This document shows positions 5,399-6,678 of a DNA stretch of 6,678 nucleotides, piece after piece. Made by a program: the position numbers and the translations under genes. Positions within the stretch are counted from its first letter, which is position 1, and each line of letters begins with the position of its first letter. The notes under the pieces were generated by a model. The model searched no databases. It saw only the letters and a list, made by a program, of their open reading frames with translations, and had not been told where the DNA came from. The stretch is taken from the NCBI GenBank assembly GCA_035535315.1, contig DATLQD010000022.1, positions 1 through 6,678 on the forward strand, written 5' to 3'. This stretch comes from DASQGA01 sp035535315. Lineage in GTDB: Bacteria > Actinomycetota > Thermoleophilia > Gaiellales > Gaiellaceae.

Positions 5399-6223
5399 GC
5401 GGCCCGGAACATCCTGAAGGCATGGCTCTTCTTGGGCGGGTTCGCCGCGCTCCTGACCACGCTCGGCTGGTGGCTGGGCGGGCTGCCACTCGGCTCCCTC
5501 TTCCTGGTCGTCGCACTGCTCATGGTCTCGACGCTCTACTGGTACGGGCCGCGGGTCATTCTCGCCTCGCTCGGGGCCAGGGAGCTCTTGCTCGCCGAGG
5601 CCCCCCTCCTCCATAGCTCGCTCGAGCGGCTCGCGGTGGCAGCGGGCGTCGACCGGCCGCGACTGTACGTCCTCCCGGACGGCCATCCGCGCGCGTTTGC
5701 GGTCGGCCGAGGGCGGGGCTCGGCGGCCGTCGCACTCTCTCAGGGGCTCGTGACGCTCTCGCGGCCGGCCGAGCTGGAAGGGCTGCTCGCGCACGAGCTC
5801 GCGCATATCCGCCACCGCGACGTGGTCGTCCAGACCCCCGTCGTCGTGGTGGCTGGTTGGCTCCTCGAAGCCAGCAGGATCGGGGGCATCCTCGAGCAGG
5901 CTCTGCTCTTCATCCTCGCGCCGGTCGCAGCGAGCCTGGTGCAGGTTCTTCTCTCCCCTAAGCGCGAATTCGCGGCCGACGCTGCCGCAGCGCGCTACTG
6001 CACCTCACCGCACGGGCTCGCGGACGCGCTCGTCCGCCTCGAGCAGGCGCAGGAACTCGTCTCCTTCCGGGCCAGCCCCGTGACCGAGCCCCTCTACACG
6101 GTCAATCCGTTCGAGCCGATCGGAATAGCCGCGCTCTTCACGACGCACCCTCCCGTCGGCGAGCGCGTGGAGCGCCTGCGCAACCTCGATCCAGACTGGC
6201 GAGAGAAGCTGCGTGCGGCCTGA
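5393..6223 (+). CDS. htpX: Membrane zinc metalloprotease HtpX (M48 family)
   Basis: The 276-residue protein is an integral-membrane zinc endopeptidase that, in characterised bacteria, degrades misfolded membrane proteins alongside FtsH. Two N-terminal membrane segments (about 8-28 and 34-52) precede PRAFAVGRGRGSAAVALSQGL. The zinc site is HELAH (134-138) with catalytic E135, and E192 in SPKREFAADAAAARY as the likely third ligand. Two further hydrophobic stretches (about 148-160 and 168-188) flank the gap between them, and the TTHPP motif is at 250-254. Length is close to the usual 280-300. The start is GTG at 5393, with GGGG immediately before it; this gives the standard short N-terminus before the first membrane helix, and no ATG lies nearby in frame. 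It is the last of four plus-strand genes, 34 bp after the small gene, and converges on the rRNA operon. Confidence 0.94.
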   Translation: MLAARNILKAWLFLGGFAALLTTLGWWLGGLPLGSLFLVVALLMVSTLYWYGPRVILASLGARELLLAEAPLLHSSLERLAVAAGVDRPRLYVLPDGHPRAFAVGRGRGSAAVALSQGLVTLSRPAELEGLLAHELAHIRHRDVVVQTPVVVVAGWLLEASRIGGILEQALLFILAPVAASLVQVLLSPKREFAADAAAARYCTSPHGLADALVRLEQAQELVSFRASPVTEPLYTVNPFEPIGIAALFTTHPPVGERVERLRNLDPDWREKLRAA

Positions 6224-6235
6224 CCCCGTTAACGC

Positions 6236-6263
6236 CGAAAGGGCCGCGCGAGCGGCCCTTTCG
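6236..6263. terminator. Shared bidirectional terminator hairpin between htpX and the rRNA operon
   Basis: CGAAAGGGCCGC (6236-6247) and GCGGCCCTTTCG (6252-6263) form a perfect 12-bp stem with a GCGA loop, a GNRA-type tetraloop in the plus-strand RNA. It lies 12 bp after the htpX stop and 7 bp beyond the 5S 3' end on the other strand. Each 3' arm carries CCCTTT, but neither direction has a long U-tract after it. Position between convergent transcription units makes a shared terminator the simplest reading. Confidence 0.75.
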
Positions 6264-6270
6264 AAAATAA

Positions 6271-6384
<114 letters not shown>

Positions 6385-6451
6385 AATTGTGAGGTTCGGC
6401 GCACACTCGGCGCACCCTCAAAACTCCATAGCAGCCGTCACGGTGTTCAAA

Positions 6452-6678
<227 letters not shown>

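Noticed and set aside
4723..5523. A 266-codon minus-strand frame across the phosphatase, the small gene and htpX
   Set aside because: It runs antisense to three plus-strand genes, and its Arg/Ser-rich product has no recognisable domain.

Overview
This window is bacterial chromosomal DNA of high G+C content. It most resembles an actinobacterium; a deep lineage such as Thermoleophilia is a guess from general protein character. Supporting signs are the back-to-back dgt-dnaG pair (the arrangement known in Mycobacterium tuberculosis, Rv2344c-Rv2343c), GTG starts, strongly GC-biased third codon positions and a 23S-5S rRNA order. I see no insertion sequence, integrase, CRISPR array, plasmid or phage gene. 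This is mostly a conserved housekeeping region, not an accessory island.

Left half, minus strand (about 1-3869). Read in the direction of transcription, a short-chain dehydrogenase/reductase (3869-3084) is followed after 77 bp by dgt, a dNTP triphosphohydrolase. dgt overlaps dnaG (primase) by 10 bp, and tRNA-Asn(GTT) lies 23 bp past the dnaG stop. Beyond the tRNA is an AT-richer intergenic stretch of about 160 bp with small dyads. A Cys-rich reading frame then runs off the left edge and is only tentatively a gene.

Right half, plus strand (3915-6223). Four genes run in the same direction: a secreted CAP/SCP-domain protein, a histidine-phosphatase (phosphoglycerate-mutase-like) enzyme, an 84-residue protein whose pattern suggests an Sm-like beta barrel, and the membrane zinc protease HtpX. 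The SDR and CAP genes diverge across only 45 bp. The phosphatase and the small gene are 5 bp apart and probably coupled.

Right edge, minus strand. The last ~227 nt of 23S rRNA and a complete 5S rRNA converge on htpX. The 12 bp between the htpX stop and a perfect 12-bp hairpin suggest one shared, bidirectional terminator.

No new multi-gene system is evident. The items most worth a second look are the small Sm-like candidate, a strong hairpin that buries the htpX ribosome-binding site and start codon, a 14-bp inverted repeat between the SDR and dgt genes, and the Cys-rich edge frame.
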